From: a virus
IMG/VR virus record: IMGVR_UViG_3300032268_000826
Location: 1 to 48,191 of that record
Length of the DNA stretch: 48,191 bases
Direction: 5' to 3' (one strand)
A program made the position numbers and the translations under genes. Each line of letters starts with the position of its first letter. Position 1 is the stretch's first letter. Positions 38,361 through 46,089 of the stretch are shown one piece after another. The notes beneath the pieces are model-generated. The model was not told where the DNA came from. It saw nothing but the letters and a program-made list of their open reading frames with translations, and did no database searches.

Positions 38361-38375
38361 AGCAAGTATAAAAAA

Positions 38376-39164
38376 TTATGCATAAGCATATGCTAATTGA
38401 AATAATTCTTTATTTACACGTTTATCTTCAAATGGATTATCAATACCTGTAACTAATTTTCCTTCAGGATTATAAATCCTATCAGATTGTGTTACATTTT
38501 CTTGAATACGATTGTAAACTGACCATAAGTCATTACCTTCATCTTCTTCTCTAACTACATTTAACAATTGTGCAACGTTTATACCGTGATCTTTACCAAA
38601 ACGTGATTCTGCTGCAGAAACGGCAAGAGACATTGCTTTAGCAGGATCTAATTCAATACTTTTTAATTTATTAAATTCGTTCATTACTTCTGATACGTTT
38701 GAATTTAATTTAGCCATTATTTGAGGTAAACTAAAATATCCTTTTTGGGTATGACTAGCTTTTTCTGAACTATAGCTTGTATGAGCTATTAAACCATTGG
38801 TACATACTTGTCTAAATGCTCCTAAATCCATTTCTAGTGGTTTTGAACCGTTACATGAATTTGAAATATTTAAAGTAGCAATAGCTTCGGTTTGATTTTT
38901 AGAGTTTTTAATGTTAAAATCAGGGTGTTGCATTTTAATCATATGAGAAGATATTCTTCTATCTTTACCTCGTTGTTCGTAAGCACCATCAATTTTCCAA
39001 CCCTCTTTTTGAAACCCTTCAATAGCATCTAATGTTTCGATTTGATACTCTTTAGATTTAATTCTTTGATTATCTCTCCAACCTTTATCTAAGGAAGGAA
39101 TAAAAGCCATTAATTTGTTAATATCGTTATTTAACGGAATAAAATTACCTTTTGTTGTTCGCAT
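38376..39164 (-). CDS. DUF932-like protein (262 aa)
   Basis: A 262-residue protein. GAFRQVCTNGLIAHTSYSSE is the most recognisable part (the 'FRIVCSNGL' signature of DUF932/LP10-type proteins), together with SSHMIKMQHPDFNI and a C-terminal LWSVYNRIQENVTQSD (the 'N.vQEn..rG' motif). These proteins are common in phages, plasmids and integrative elements and their function is unknown. It overlaps the preceding small gene by 20 bases and shares its unit with a RecA-like ATPase. Confidence 0.78.
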   Translation of the reverse strand: MRTTKGNFIPLNNDINKLMAFIPSLDKGWRDNQRIKSKEYQIETLDAIEGFQKEGWKIDGAYEQRGKDRRISSHMIKMQHPDFNIKNSKNQTEAIATLNISNSCNGSKPLEMDLGAFRQVCTNGLIAHTSYSSEKASHTQKGYFSLPQIMAKLNSNVSEVMNEFNKLKSIELDPAKAMSLAVSAAESRFGKDHGINVAQLLNVVREEDEGNDLWSVYNRIQENVTQSDRIYNPEGKLVTGIDNPFEDKRVNKELFQLAYAYA

Positions 39165-39279
39165 CGTATGTTGGTTTTATGTTACCCTTCTTATCAATAG
39201 TGTAACCGGTTGGACTTTTTAAATTAGTAGCTTTATTGTAACTACCTTTTGATGTTGATTTACTTCCTGAACAGCTCAT
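39145..39279 (-). CDS. Small basic Ser/Lys-rich protein (44 aa)
   Basis: The ATG at 39279 (MSCSGSKSTSKGSYNKATNL) follows the stop of the ATPase gene after one base and is preferred to an in-frame codon at 39360, which would lie well inside the ATPase gene. The protein is basic and probably disordered, ending DKKGNIKPTYDANNKR. Linking overlaps on both sides suggest it is translated. Function unknown. Confidence 0.5.
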   Translation of the reverse strand: MSCSGSKSTSKGSYNKATNLKSPTGYTIDKKGNIKPTYDANNKR

Positions 39280-39280
39280 A

Positions 39281-40102
39281 TTAGTCTTCGTTTGTTGTTT
39301 CGTAAGTATAGTGTACAGTATCTTGATTAATAGCAAAATACATTTTAAAATCTTTATCACAATCTCTGTTTTTAGAAAAATGTAAAGTACGCGTTAAACC
39401 ACTTTTATCGCGTTCTACGTGACACATTGCATCTGTCATGTGTTTTATCCTGTTTGATCCAGCAAAATCTCCAGCTTTAGTTACTTGTTGAATGTTAACA
39501 AATGTGGTATAGTAACCCATTTCATTTTCACCTTTTTTATTTTTATCTTGTAATCTTAATAACCAATGTTCAGCTGCACCTTCAGTTAATTTATAATTAT
39601 CTCTAACCATATCAATTACTTCAGCTAATGAATCAATACAAACTACGTCATAACCCTGATCAAACACATATTCTAATGTTTCTTTAACACAATGTGAATA
39701 ATTTTTTAAGAATAATGTTTGAACGCAATTAAATTTTGGTAATCTCTTGCAATATTTGAAATAAGCTATTTCATCCATTTCACCACTTACAAATAAACAT
39801 TTGTAACCTTGAAGAGTAAAATTAGCTAACATATCAAGTGCAATTGTTGATTTACCTGAACCAGGTCCCCCTACAAGTACCATGTTAGTACCAGGCATTA
39901 ATCCCCCTTCTGTTGATAGAATAACATCTATTTCACTGTTGGTTTTAATAGGATTAAATAACTCGTCATTAAATTTTAAATCAGTACCTCTAAAGAATTC
40001 TACTTTAGTTGGATTGAAATCAGGAATAATAGAAGGTGATTTAGGTCTACCTCTTCGTTCTACTTTTACAGGAAGTGCTGTTGTTTTGATTGTGTAACTC
40101 AT
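39281..40102 (-). CDS. RecA/DnaB-fold ATPase, unknown role
   Basis: A 273-residue P-loop ATPase with Walker A GGPGSGKST (78-86), the segment CLFVSGEMDEIAYFKYCKRL, Walker B DVVCIDSLAEVID and a DnaB/RadA-type TFVNIQQVTKAGDF, then GSNRIKHMTDAMC. The N terminus has VERRGRPKSP, a basic AT-hook-like stretch. It is distinct from both the replicative helicase and the recombinase of this genome. It lies among tail genes but has two non-late promoter-like elements upstream, so it may be a DNA-handling enzyme and not a virion protein. Confidence 0.8.
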   Translation of the reverse strand: MSYTIKTTALPVKVERRGRPKSPSIIPDFNPTKVEFFRGTDLKFNDELFNPIKTNSEIDVILSTEGGLMPGTNMVLVGGPGSGKSTIALDMLANFTLQGYKCLFVSGEMDEIAYFKYCKRLPKFNCVQTLFLKNYSHCVKETLEYVFDQGYDVVCIDSLAEVIDMVRDNYKLTEGAAEHWLLRLQDKNKKGENEMGYYTTFVNIQQVTKAGDFAGSNRIKHMTDAMCHVERDKSGLTRTLHFSKNRDCDKDFKMYFAINQDTVHYTYETTNED

Positions 40103-40126
40103 AACCTTTATTTGTTTTAATTATTA

Positions 40127-40142
40127 TACGTTAATATACGAA
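40127..40142 (-). promoter_or_regulatory. Promoter-like element, TTCGTATATTAACGTA class
   Basis: The minus strand reads TTCGTATATTAACGTA, 25 bases before the ATPase start at 40102. It is the nearer of two tandem elements. Confidence 0.6.
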
Positions 40143-40195
40143 ATATATTTTGGGTAACCTAATTTTATTTGAAAAACTTTTACCTATTTTTCTTA

Positions 40196-40211
40196 TGCTT
40201 GAATATACGAA
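40196..40211 (-). promoter_or_regulatory. Promoter-like element, TTCGTATATTCAAGCA class
   Basis: The minus strand reads TTCGTATATTCAAGCA, about 94 bases before the ATPase start, the farther of two tandem elements. It follows the terminator at 40225-40255. Confidence 0.55.
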
Positions 40212-40224
40212 AAAAAAGTGTGGT

Positions 40225-40255
40225 AGACAAAAAAAACCCACCTAAAAGGTGGGTT
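40225..40255 (-). terminator. Intrinsic terminator after the internal-protein gene
   Basis: AACCCACC/GGTGGGTT forms an 8-bp stem with a short loop and is followed by a run of T on the minus strand. It starts eight bases past the stop codon at 40263. Confidence 0.85.
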
Positions 40256-40262
40256 AATTTTT

Positions 40263-40847
40263 TTATTTTTTCTTTAAAACTAAAGTTATTGGTTCGGATT
40301 CATCTTCTTCTTCATCATCATAAAAGTTTTCTTCATCTTCATCTTCCATAGATTCATTTAAAACTGATAGGTAATCATAAATTTCTAGTATATTAAAATT
40401 ACTTTTAATTTTATTATAAAAATCTGAGACCCAATGTATTTGTTCAGTAAGAATTAGTATTCCTCCAGTTTCTAAAGAATTTAGGATTGTTTGTTTTAGG
40501 TTATCTAAATTATCAATAAATGGTAAAGTAAAAGTTAAATTAATATATTTTTTTGGAGGAAATTTCCCTACCTCATTTAAATCCCATTCTATAAATTTTT
40601 CATCATCTACAGGTTCATCTATATCAACTACAGTAGAATTAGGGATTGGATATTCTGCTCCACCAAAATCATATGCTTGGTTTGCAAATTGAGATTTAAG
40701 TCTACCTTCATCATCAGCATACTCAGAAGTAGTAACTACTTTATCAGATGTAAAATCAGGATTAATAGAGGTTAAAGAATTATTTTGCTCTTCCTTTAAT
40801 AATTTTCCTTCAGCAAGAAATTGTTTTAAATTAAAATTATTTTCCAT
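40263..40847 (-). CDS. Probable capsid-targeted internal protein (194 aa)
   Basis: The N terminus MENNFNLKQFLAEGKLLKEE is almost the same as in the protein at 26243 and resembles the T4 internal-protein targeting peptide. LAE/G is a fitting prohead-protease site, leaving a mature protein of about 180 residues. A Rossmann-like middle follows (VVDIDEPVDDEKFIEWDLNE, YINLTFTLPFIDNLDNLKQT, GGILILTEQIHWVSDFYN), resembling a methyltransferase C-terminal half. The tail is very acidic (EDEDEENFYDDEEEDESE). It lies beside tail tube and sheath genes. Confidence 0.6.
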   Translation of the reverse strand: MENNFNLKQFLAEGKLLKEEQNNSLTSINPDFTSDKVVTTSEYADDEGRLKSQFANQAYDFGGAEYPIPNSTVVDIDEPVDDEKFIEWDLNEVGKFPPKKYINLTFTLPFIDNLDNLKQTILNSLETGGILILTEQIHWVSDFYNKIKSNFNILEIYDYLSVLNESMEDEDEENFYDDEEEDESEPITLVLKKK

Positions 40848-40874
40848 TAATTAATTTAGATTTATTGTACAAGT

Positions 40875-40882
40875 ATAAATAT
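40875..40882 (-). promoter_or_regulatory. Late-type promoter element ATATTTAT
   Basis: The minus strand reads GCTATATTTATACTTG, 28 bases before the start at 40847 and just after the tail-tube terminator. Confidence 0.6.
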
Positions 40883-40891
40883 AGCGAAAAT

Positions 40892-40918
40892 AAAAAAGCT
40901 CACAAATAAATGTGAGCT
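40892..40918 (-). terminator. Intrinsic terminator after the tail tube gene
   Basis: An AGCTCACA/TGTGAGCT stem with a six-base loop is followed by TTTTT on the minus strand, 24 bases beyond the tail tube stop. Confidence 0.85.
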
Positions 40919-40941
40919 CTTTTTGTTTATTTTTAAATTTC

Positions 40942-41430
40942 CTAAAAATTGAGGATGCAATAATCCATAGCTATAGTCATGTTAATTTCAGCTGCAGCTT
41001 CACCTTGTGACCAATCATAGTCTCCGAATGTTGCTGATTTGATAAATGCACCTTTAATAATCCATTCACCTACTACATCACCTACAGGACCTAAGATGTT
41101 CATTGTTAAATCTTTTTTATAGAAATCTGAATATCCATCTCTACCTGTTACTGATTCGTGAGATAGACGCATCCATTCCATTACTGCTTGTGAACCAGCA
41201 GGAGCGATTGGATCGTATAGAGATAGAGTCATATCATTCCATCTTACTTTACCTTTAATTTTACGGTAAACATTAATGTGGTCTAATATAATTTCGTTTG
41301 CTTCAAATCCTGGGGCTGTTGCTTTTTTGATTAAGTAAGATGGGATTCCACCTACATATAGTATGAATCTATTTGATACCTTAGGTTCAAATGCGGTAAA
41401 CATAATCTCATTCGGATTTAATACTGCCAT
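40942..41430 (-). CDS. Tail tube protein (T4 gp19-like)
   Basis: A 162-residue protein with the tail-tube fold signature: EPKVSNRFILYVGGIPSYLI near the start, KGKVRWNDMTLSLYDPI, a middle VMEWMRLSHESVTG and the C-terminal AEINMTIAMDYCILNF. The length matches gp19-type tube proteins. It follows the sheath gene as in T4 and would form the inner tube through which DNA passes. Confidence 0.9.
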   Translation of the reverse strand: MAVLNPNEIMFTAFEPKVSNRFILYVGGIPSYLIKKATAPGFEANEIILDHINVYRKIKGKVRWNDMTLSLYDPIAPAGSQAVMEWMRLSHESVTGRDGYSDFYKKDLTMNILGPVGDVVGEWIIKGAFIKSATFGDYDWSQGEAAAEINMTIAMDYCILNF

Positions 41431-41472
41431 TGTATTTTATATTTTTAATTGTTATCTAATTATTTGTTTACA

Positions 41473-41480
41473 ATAAATAT
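41473..41480 (-). promoter_or_regulatory. Late-type promoter element ATATTTAT (tail tube)
   Basis: The minus strand reads CTAATATTTATTGTA, 43 bases before the tail tube start, directly after the sheath terminator. Confidence 0.55.
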
Positions 41481-41517
41481 TAGGAACTAAAGCCCTAATA
41501 TAAGGGCTTTGATCCTA
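41481..41517 (-). terminator. Terminator hairpin after the tail sheath gene
   Basis: AAAGCCCTTA/TAAGGGCTTT-like pairs (41489-41510) with an outer TAGGA/TCCTA extension form a long stem nine bases past the sheath stop. The T-tract is short. Confidence 0.65.
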
Positions 41518-41525
41518 AATTTTCT

Positions 41526-43169
41526 TTAGTCGAATGACGCACCTGTTGGTGTAACATTAAAGTCTAATATAATAAACTCAGCAGTTCTAGTAGGTTGGAT
41601 GAAAATCTGTCCTAATAATTGATTTCTATCAATTACTTCAGCAGTATTATTTGAATCATCCATTACCACTTTATAAGCGTATAAACCTTGTCTTTGTTGG
41701 ATTGAATCCAAGTATGGGTTTACTTGTCTTAAGAATCTATTTCTTGTAGCAGCTGTGTTTTGTTCGAATACTAATCCGTTAGCTACTTGACCAATATATG
41801 ATTTTAATTCAATTAATAATCTTCTAACATTGATTCTGTCTAAAGCAGATGCTTTTTTCTGTAATGTTTTCTGACCATATGCTACTACACCTTGTCCTGG
41901 GAATGTAGCTAATGAATTAACTTTACCTGCATATAAAGTATCTCTATCTGATGGAGATAATTTTCTTTCAGCTTGAATTACACTTAATCCACCTCTTGTA
42001 AATCCTGCAGGAGCAAACCATGGAGCACCTACTCTATCATTGTAAGCGTAAACACTTGGAATGATTGTTGATGGTGGAACCCATGTTAATTTTCCTGTAT
42101 TAGGAGCGCTAATTTGAACAAATGGATAATAAGTCGCAGCATATGAGCTATCAACTGCAGTTGCATTATCAATTACAGTTGCAATAGGATCTCCAAATTT
42201 AGACATATCAACAATAGCAATACAATCTCCTCTATCAGAAGCCATATTAGTTAACCTTGTAATAACTTCATTTCCAGCTGGAGCAGTAATACCTGGAGTT
42301 GTAATTATATTAAATTTAAATTCATCTGGGTTACCTAATAAAGTAATTGATGAAGTATAATCTGAATTTGATAATCCGTTAACAGCACCATTTGTTCCGG
42401 CACCACCACCAAATGAGCTATTAGCAGCTACTGGAATTGATGATGTATAAGAAGATACTGGGCTTCCGTTATTATCAAAGTAATTTGGGGTAGTTAAGGC
42501 TATTGATTTTATTCTTACGTATCTTGATTTATTAGTATAGTCTCCAGTTACTTGAGTGTATCCATTACTTGTAGTAGTAGTTTGATTACCAATTACAGCT
42601 TCAATATAGTTTGGTTGATTAGGATCTAATGATAAATTAGTCCATTGTTCTAATATAATTTTAGTGTTGTTATCATCATCACCTCTTCTAATTAATAAAT
42701 TAAATGTACCGCTTCCAGTACTTGGATTTACTACTTCCCATCTTACATTCACTGAAGAACCAGAAGCTAATGCTCCACTAACTTCAGACCCTGTGTTATT
42801 CATAATAATACCTGAGGAAAGAGTTTCTAGAGTAAATGCAGTAATTGAACCTGAAGCTGCAATAGAGCTACTTGCGGGTGCAAATACACCACTTACTGCT
42901 CTAGTTACTAATAAAGTAGTACCACCTTGTTGAAAATAGTTATAAGCAGAGATTGATGTTAAATATTCGTAAGATGCTCCACCACTGATGAAAGATCCAC
43001 CGAACTTATTTAAATAGTCACTATATGAAGTAACTAGGGTTGGTATTCTAACAGGACCTGATACTGTAGGTCCTATAATAGCTGCTCCCGCAGTAATAGG
43101 GCCTTGAGTAATTTGGGATTGGTCATTTTCTCTAGTTAGAACACCTGGAGATAATAGAGTTTCACTCAT
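41526..43169 (-). CDS. Tail sheath protein (T4 gp18-like)
   Basis: A 547-residue contractile sheath protein. The N terminus LLSPGVLTRENDQSQITQGP, then AAIIGPTVSGPVRIPTLVTS and YLNKFG, is diagnostic of phage sheath proteins. The C-terminal domain (ALDRINVRRLLIELKSYIGQ; FEQNTAATRNRF; GQIFIQPTRTAEFIILDFNV) is equally typical. The middle holds a less conserved, Ser/Thr-rich surface domain. It shows that the phage is a myovirus. Confidence 0.95.
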   Translation of the reverse strand: MSETLLSPGVLTRENDQSQITQGPITAGAAIIGPTVSGPVRIPTLVTSYSDYLNKFGGSFISGGASYEYLTSISAYNYFQQGGTTLLVTRAVSGVFAPASSSIAASGSITAFTLETLSSGIIMNNTGSEVSGALASGSSVNVRWEVVNPSTGSGTFNLLIRRGDDDNNTKIILEQWTNLSLDPNQPNYIEAVIGNQTTTTSNGYTQVTGDYTNKSRYVRIKSIALTTPNYFDNNGSPVSSYTSSIPVAANSSFGGGAGTNGAVNGLSNSDYTSSITLLGNPDEFKFNIITTPGITAPAGNEVITRLTNMASDRGDCIAIVDMSKFGDPIATVIDNATAVDSSYAATYYPFVQISAPNTGKLTWVPPSTIIPSVYAYNDRVGAPWFAPAGFTRGGLSVIQAERKLSPSDRDTLYAGKVNSLATFPGQGVVAYGQKTLQKKASALDRINVRRLLIELKSYIGQVANGLVFEQNTAATRNRFLRQVNPYLDSIQQRQGLYAYKVVMDDSNNTAEVIDRNQLLGQIFIQPTRTAEFIILDFNVTPTGASFD

Positions 43170-43199
43170 AATATTTATTTTGTTTTAAAATTAATTTTT

Positions 43200-43856
43200 T
43201 TAATTATATTTCCATATATAACCATAAGCTGTTTTTTGCGTATTTCTACAACAGGCTCCTATATTATCTTTAGGATTAATATTAAATACCCTCTCAGCTT
43301 CTTGAGTACTTGAAAATGTATTAATTATTTCTCCATTTGAATCATATTGACTCACTTGTTTTCCTTTTCTAGAAGATTTATTAAAATTGGTTATAGTTTG
43401 ATTTTTATAAACCCAAAAATAACCTCCAGAAGTTTTATTATTACCTTTTAAACATGCATCTATATCACATTTAAGAGAATGTTTAGCTTCTTTAATAGAA
43501 TTCCATTCTTTAACTAAGTTTCCTTTTAAATCATATTGTAAAATTGATTTTTTTAGATTCTTACTTATATTTTTTTTACTTTCTTGAGTACGGAATTCTA
43601 TTCCCCCTCCACCTTTATTCTTATTATGAATTATAAATCCCCAAGATTTAAATTGTTCTATCCAATAGCATTCTAAGGGTTTCCAATCTTTGCTTTCTAA
43701 TGATTTTACTTCATCAATAACACTAATTTGAATTTGATCTCCAAAAGTTTGGATATGATTATATTTTCTAGAGACTAAATTAATAGTTTTACCTATATAA
43801 ACCCCATTGGGATTATTATCAATATTAGTTATAAGATAAATATAAGTGCTTCTCAC
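43200..43856 (-). CDS. GIY-YIG homing endonuclease with NUMOD1-like repeats
   Basis: A 218-residue free-standing endonuclease. The nuclease core is TYIYLITNIDNNPNGVYIGK (GIY-YIG), followed by the conserved Arg/His region SRKYNHIQ and an acidic CYWIEQF. After residue 100 there are two copies of a NUMOD1-like DNA-binding unit: ILQYDLKGNLVKEWNSIKEA with GGYFWVYK, and VSQYDSNGEIINTFSSTQEA with YGYIWKY. It sits between sheath and fibre genes with its own late-type promoter element 17 bases upstream. Confidence 0.88.
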   Translation of the reverse strand: MRSTYIYLITNIDNNPNGVYIGKTINLVSRKYNHIQTFGDQIQISVIDEVKSLESKDWKPLECYWIEQFKSWGFIIHNKNKGGGGIEFRTQESKKNISKNLKKSILQYDLKGNLVKEWNSIKEAKHSLKCDIDACLKGNNKTSGGYFWVYKNQTITNFNKSSRKGKQVSQYDSNGEIINTFSSTQEAERVFNINPKDNIGACCRNTQKTAYGYIWKYN

Positions 43857-43872
43857 TACTTGTTATTTGATA

Positions 43873-43880
43873 ATAAATAT
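43873..43880 (-). promoter_or_regulatory. Late-type promoter element ATATTTAT (GIY-YIG gene)
   Basis: The minus strand reads TTAATATTTATTATC, 17 bases before the endonuclease start, after a seven-T run that may belong to a weak terminator. Confidence 0.55.
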
Positions 43881-43905
43881 TAAAAAAAGACTCAAAACCT
43901 ATATT

Positions 43906-44157
43906 TTAGGGATAAGTTATCTCTCCTGTTTTTAAATCTATTTGAACATCACCGTAAGTTTCTTTAAGTTTTTTACTTAATTCATTTTCGGCAGTAAGTG
44001 TTTGATCAAATACTTGTTTTAAGTACTGTTCATCTTTTTCAAGTTGTAGTTTTCTAAATCCTATTTGCCCCAATTGGGCAATTAGTGCTTCAGATTGTGC
44101 TTGAAAGTTTTGTAATTCTTGTAATTCTGTTTCTTGTAACTTTGTTGGTTTAATCAT
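43906..44157 (-). CDS. Coiled-coil protein (83 aa)
   Basis: An 83-residue helical protein (TELQELQNFQAQSEALIAQL; LQLEKDEQYLKQVFDQTLTA) ending with a short acidic GDVQIDLKTGEITYP strand. This small coiled-coil type (…G.l.l.tGe..) is widespread in tail regions of marine and freshwater phages. Function unknown; possibly fibre- or baseplate-associated by position. Confidence 0.65.
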   Translation of the reverse strand: MIKPTKLQETELQELQNFQAQSEALIAQLGQIGFRKLQLEKDEQYLKQVFDQTLTAENELSKKLKETYGDVQIDLKTGEITYP

Positions 44158-44177
44158 AATGTTGTTTTTATTTTATT

Positions 44178-45797
44178 TTAGAATAATGCATTCCAAGATG
44201 TTCCATTGTAATAATATACTTTACTGGCTCCTACTGATCCTGATGCTATTATCATCCCTTCTATTGGTGTTGGGGTTGTTGTTCTTACTGCTAATTGTAA
44301 GATATCTCTTACTATTAACGAACCTGTTACTTGGAATGTACTTCCTGAGGCAAATACTAGATTACTTCTTGATCCAGTTGCCACTCCGTTTCCTATTATA
44401 AAGGCTGACTGTGCTGAAGAAGAGATATTATATTGACCTTGTACGTGTTGGTAATTTCCTGCTGCTATAGTACCAAGTCCTTCTGCATGTGACCAAGATC
44501 CTGATGCTATTGTACTCTCTCCTTCTGCATGTGAAAACTGTCCTATTGCTATTGTTGAAGATCCTTCAGTATGAGAATATGATCCTGATGCCATTGTATC
44601 AGCTCCTTCTGCATGTGAATAGTTACCTATTGCTTGAGTACTCCTTCCTTCTGCGTGTGAAGCAATTCCTGAGGCTATTGTAAGATATCCTTCTGCATGT
44701 GAATATAATCTTGATGATATTGTAGAAAGTCCTTCTGCATGTGAGTAGTCTCCTGATGCTGTTGTAAAATGTCCTTCTGCATGTGAACCAACTCCTGATG
44801 TTATTGTGCTATTTCCTTCTGCATGTGAATATGATCCTGATGCTATTGTACTCTCTCCTTCAGCGTGTGAATATAATCCTATTGCTTGAGTACTATTTCC
44901 TTCAGCATGTGAGTATTCTCCAATTGTTGTTGCACCCCTTCCTTCGGCATGTGAATATAATCCTGATGATATTGTAGAAAGTCCTTCAGCATGTGAATAA
45001 TCTCCTATTGCTGTTGTGCCAGTTCCTTCTGCATGAGAATATGAACCTGATGCTATTGTACTCTCTCCTTCTGCATGTGAATAGTTACCTATTGCTTGAG
45101 TATTAATTCCTTCTGCATGAGAAGTTTCTCCTATTGCTTGAGTACTATCTCCTTCTGCATGTGAGTAGTCTCCTGATGCTATTGTATTAAAACCTTCGGC
45201 ATGTGAGTAGTCTCCTGAAGAAGTTACTTGTCTACCTTCAGCATGTGAATACTGTCCTGTTGCTAGAGTATTTGTTCCTTCGGTATGAGATCCTAAACCT
45301 ATTGCTTTAGTACCTGAGCCATTAGCTGTTGAAAAATTAGCTGAAGCAGTAACATTAATACCTTGAGCTAAAGCATATAACCCAGTTGCTAAACCTGAAC
45401 CTAATAATACACTTGAGGAATTATATATAAACTTAAATGCAGAATTACCACCTAGATTACTACCACTATTAAATTGGATTTGAGTATCTGATCCACCAGC
45501 TCCACCTCCACCTGAGCCTGTAAGAGCTAAAGCACTAGAGGCAGTATAGAAAAATTGACCAGTTGATGCATTATATGTTACTACATTAGTTTGAGCTGTA
45601 GTAGTTAATCCTCTAACAATAGCTGATCCTGATACAGATAATGAACCAGTTAAGGCTAAAGATCCTGAAATAGTAGTAGGAGCTGTTATTACAATATTAT
45701 TTGGGGATACACCATTTAAAGCATTTATTACACGTAATAAATGTTCTGCTCTAATTATTTGTCCTGCTGATATTCCTGAAGTACTTATTGTAGCCAT
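44178..45797 (-). CDS. Tail fibre with SHAEG (YadA-head-type) repeats
   Basis: A 539-residue fibre. Residues 1-95 are Ser/Thr-rich attachment sequence (GSLALTGSLSVSGSAIVRG). Then about 20 tandem 14-residue repeats of the form SHAEGxxTxASGxY follow, the left-handed beta-roll repeat seen in trimeric adhesin heads and many phage fibres. The C terminus (FIIGNGVATGSRSNLVFASG; VGASKVYYYNGTSWNALF) is a short beta-rich cap. It probably trimerises and binds the host surface. Confidence 0.85.
   Translation of the reverse strand: MATISTSGISAGQIIRAEHLLRVINALNGVSPNNIVITAPTTISGSLALTGSLSVSGSAIVRGLTTTAQTNVVTYNASTGQFFYTASSALALTGSGGGGAGGSDTQIQFNSGSNLGGNSAFKFIYNSSSVLLGSGLATGLYALAQGINVTASANFSTANGSGTKAIGLGSHTEGTNTLATGQYSHAEGRQVTSSGDYSHAEGFNTIASGDYSHAEGDSTQAIGETSHAEGINTQAIGNYSHAEGESTIASGSYSHAEGTGTTAIGDYSHAEGLSTISSGLYSHAEGRGATTIGEYSHAEGNSTQAIGLYSHAEGESTIASGSYSHAEGNSTITSGVGSHAEGHFTTASGDYSHAEGLSTISSRLYSHAEGYLTIASGIASHAEGRSTQAIGNYSHAEGADTMASGSYSHTEGSSTIAIGQFSHAEGESTIASGSWSHAEGLGTIAAGNYQHVQGQYNISSSAQSAFIIGNGVATGSRSNLVFASGSTFQVTGSLIVRDILQLAVRTTTPTPIEGMIIASGSVGASKVYYYNGTSWNALF
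44470..45312. repeat. Array of ~20 imperfect 42-bp coding repeats
   Basis: Within the fibre gene a 42-bp unit encoding SHAEG plus nine variable residues is repeated about 20 times without spacers. Several units are nearly identical in DNA, so slippage or recombination could change fibre length. Units differ mainly at positions 6-8 and 12-14. Confidence 0.85.
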
Positions 45798-45812
45798 TTA
45801 CTGTATTTTATA

Positions 45813-45820
45813 ATAAATAT
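45813..45820 (-). promoter_or_regulatory. Late-type promoter element ATATTTAT (fibre gene)
   Basis: The minus strand reads TTAATATTTATTATAAAA, 16 bases before the SHAEG fibre start at 45797. Confidence 0.55.
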
Positions 45821-46089
45821 TAAAAATTTATTGTATTTACTACTTGTTCTTGTTTAATTGGTTGCAATTCCATAGCTTCAGGATTTACTAATTCTTCAAC
45901 CCAACTAATCATAACTGATTGTTCTATTTTTTCAATTGGAATAAAATTATCTGATGAAGGTGCTGGTAATTCTACTGTACCGCCAATTGTTTCAAATCCT
46001 TCTAATGAGTATTCCCAAGTTAGTTGTATTATAACATCATTAAAATTTTGTAATGAGTCAACGTATCTAATTGATTTAATTTGTATCAT
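45820..46089 (-). CDS. Small fibre-associated protein (89 aa)
   Basis: An 89-residue protein with a beta-rich first half (VIIQLTWEYSLEGFETIGGT, then VELP) and ISWVEELVNPEAMELQPIKQ at the end. Proteins with this W.y.l.G pattern lie next to fibre genes in other phages; no function is known to me. It is encoded between the two fibre genes. Confidence 0.6.
   Translation of the reverse strand: MIQIKSIRYVDSLQNFNDVIIQLTWEYSLEGFETIGGTVELPAPSSDNFIPIEKIEQSVMISWVEELVNPEAMELQPIKQEQVVNTINF

Noticed and set aside
44159-44977. Leucine-rich plus-strand frames opposite the fibre repeats
   Set aside because: Low-complexity translation of the antisense of the repeat array.
44470-45312. Regular 42-bp repeats looking like a CRISPR array
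   Set aside because: The repeats are contiguous, in frame, without spacers, and encode SHAEG fibre repeats.
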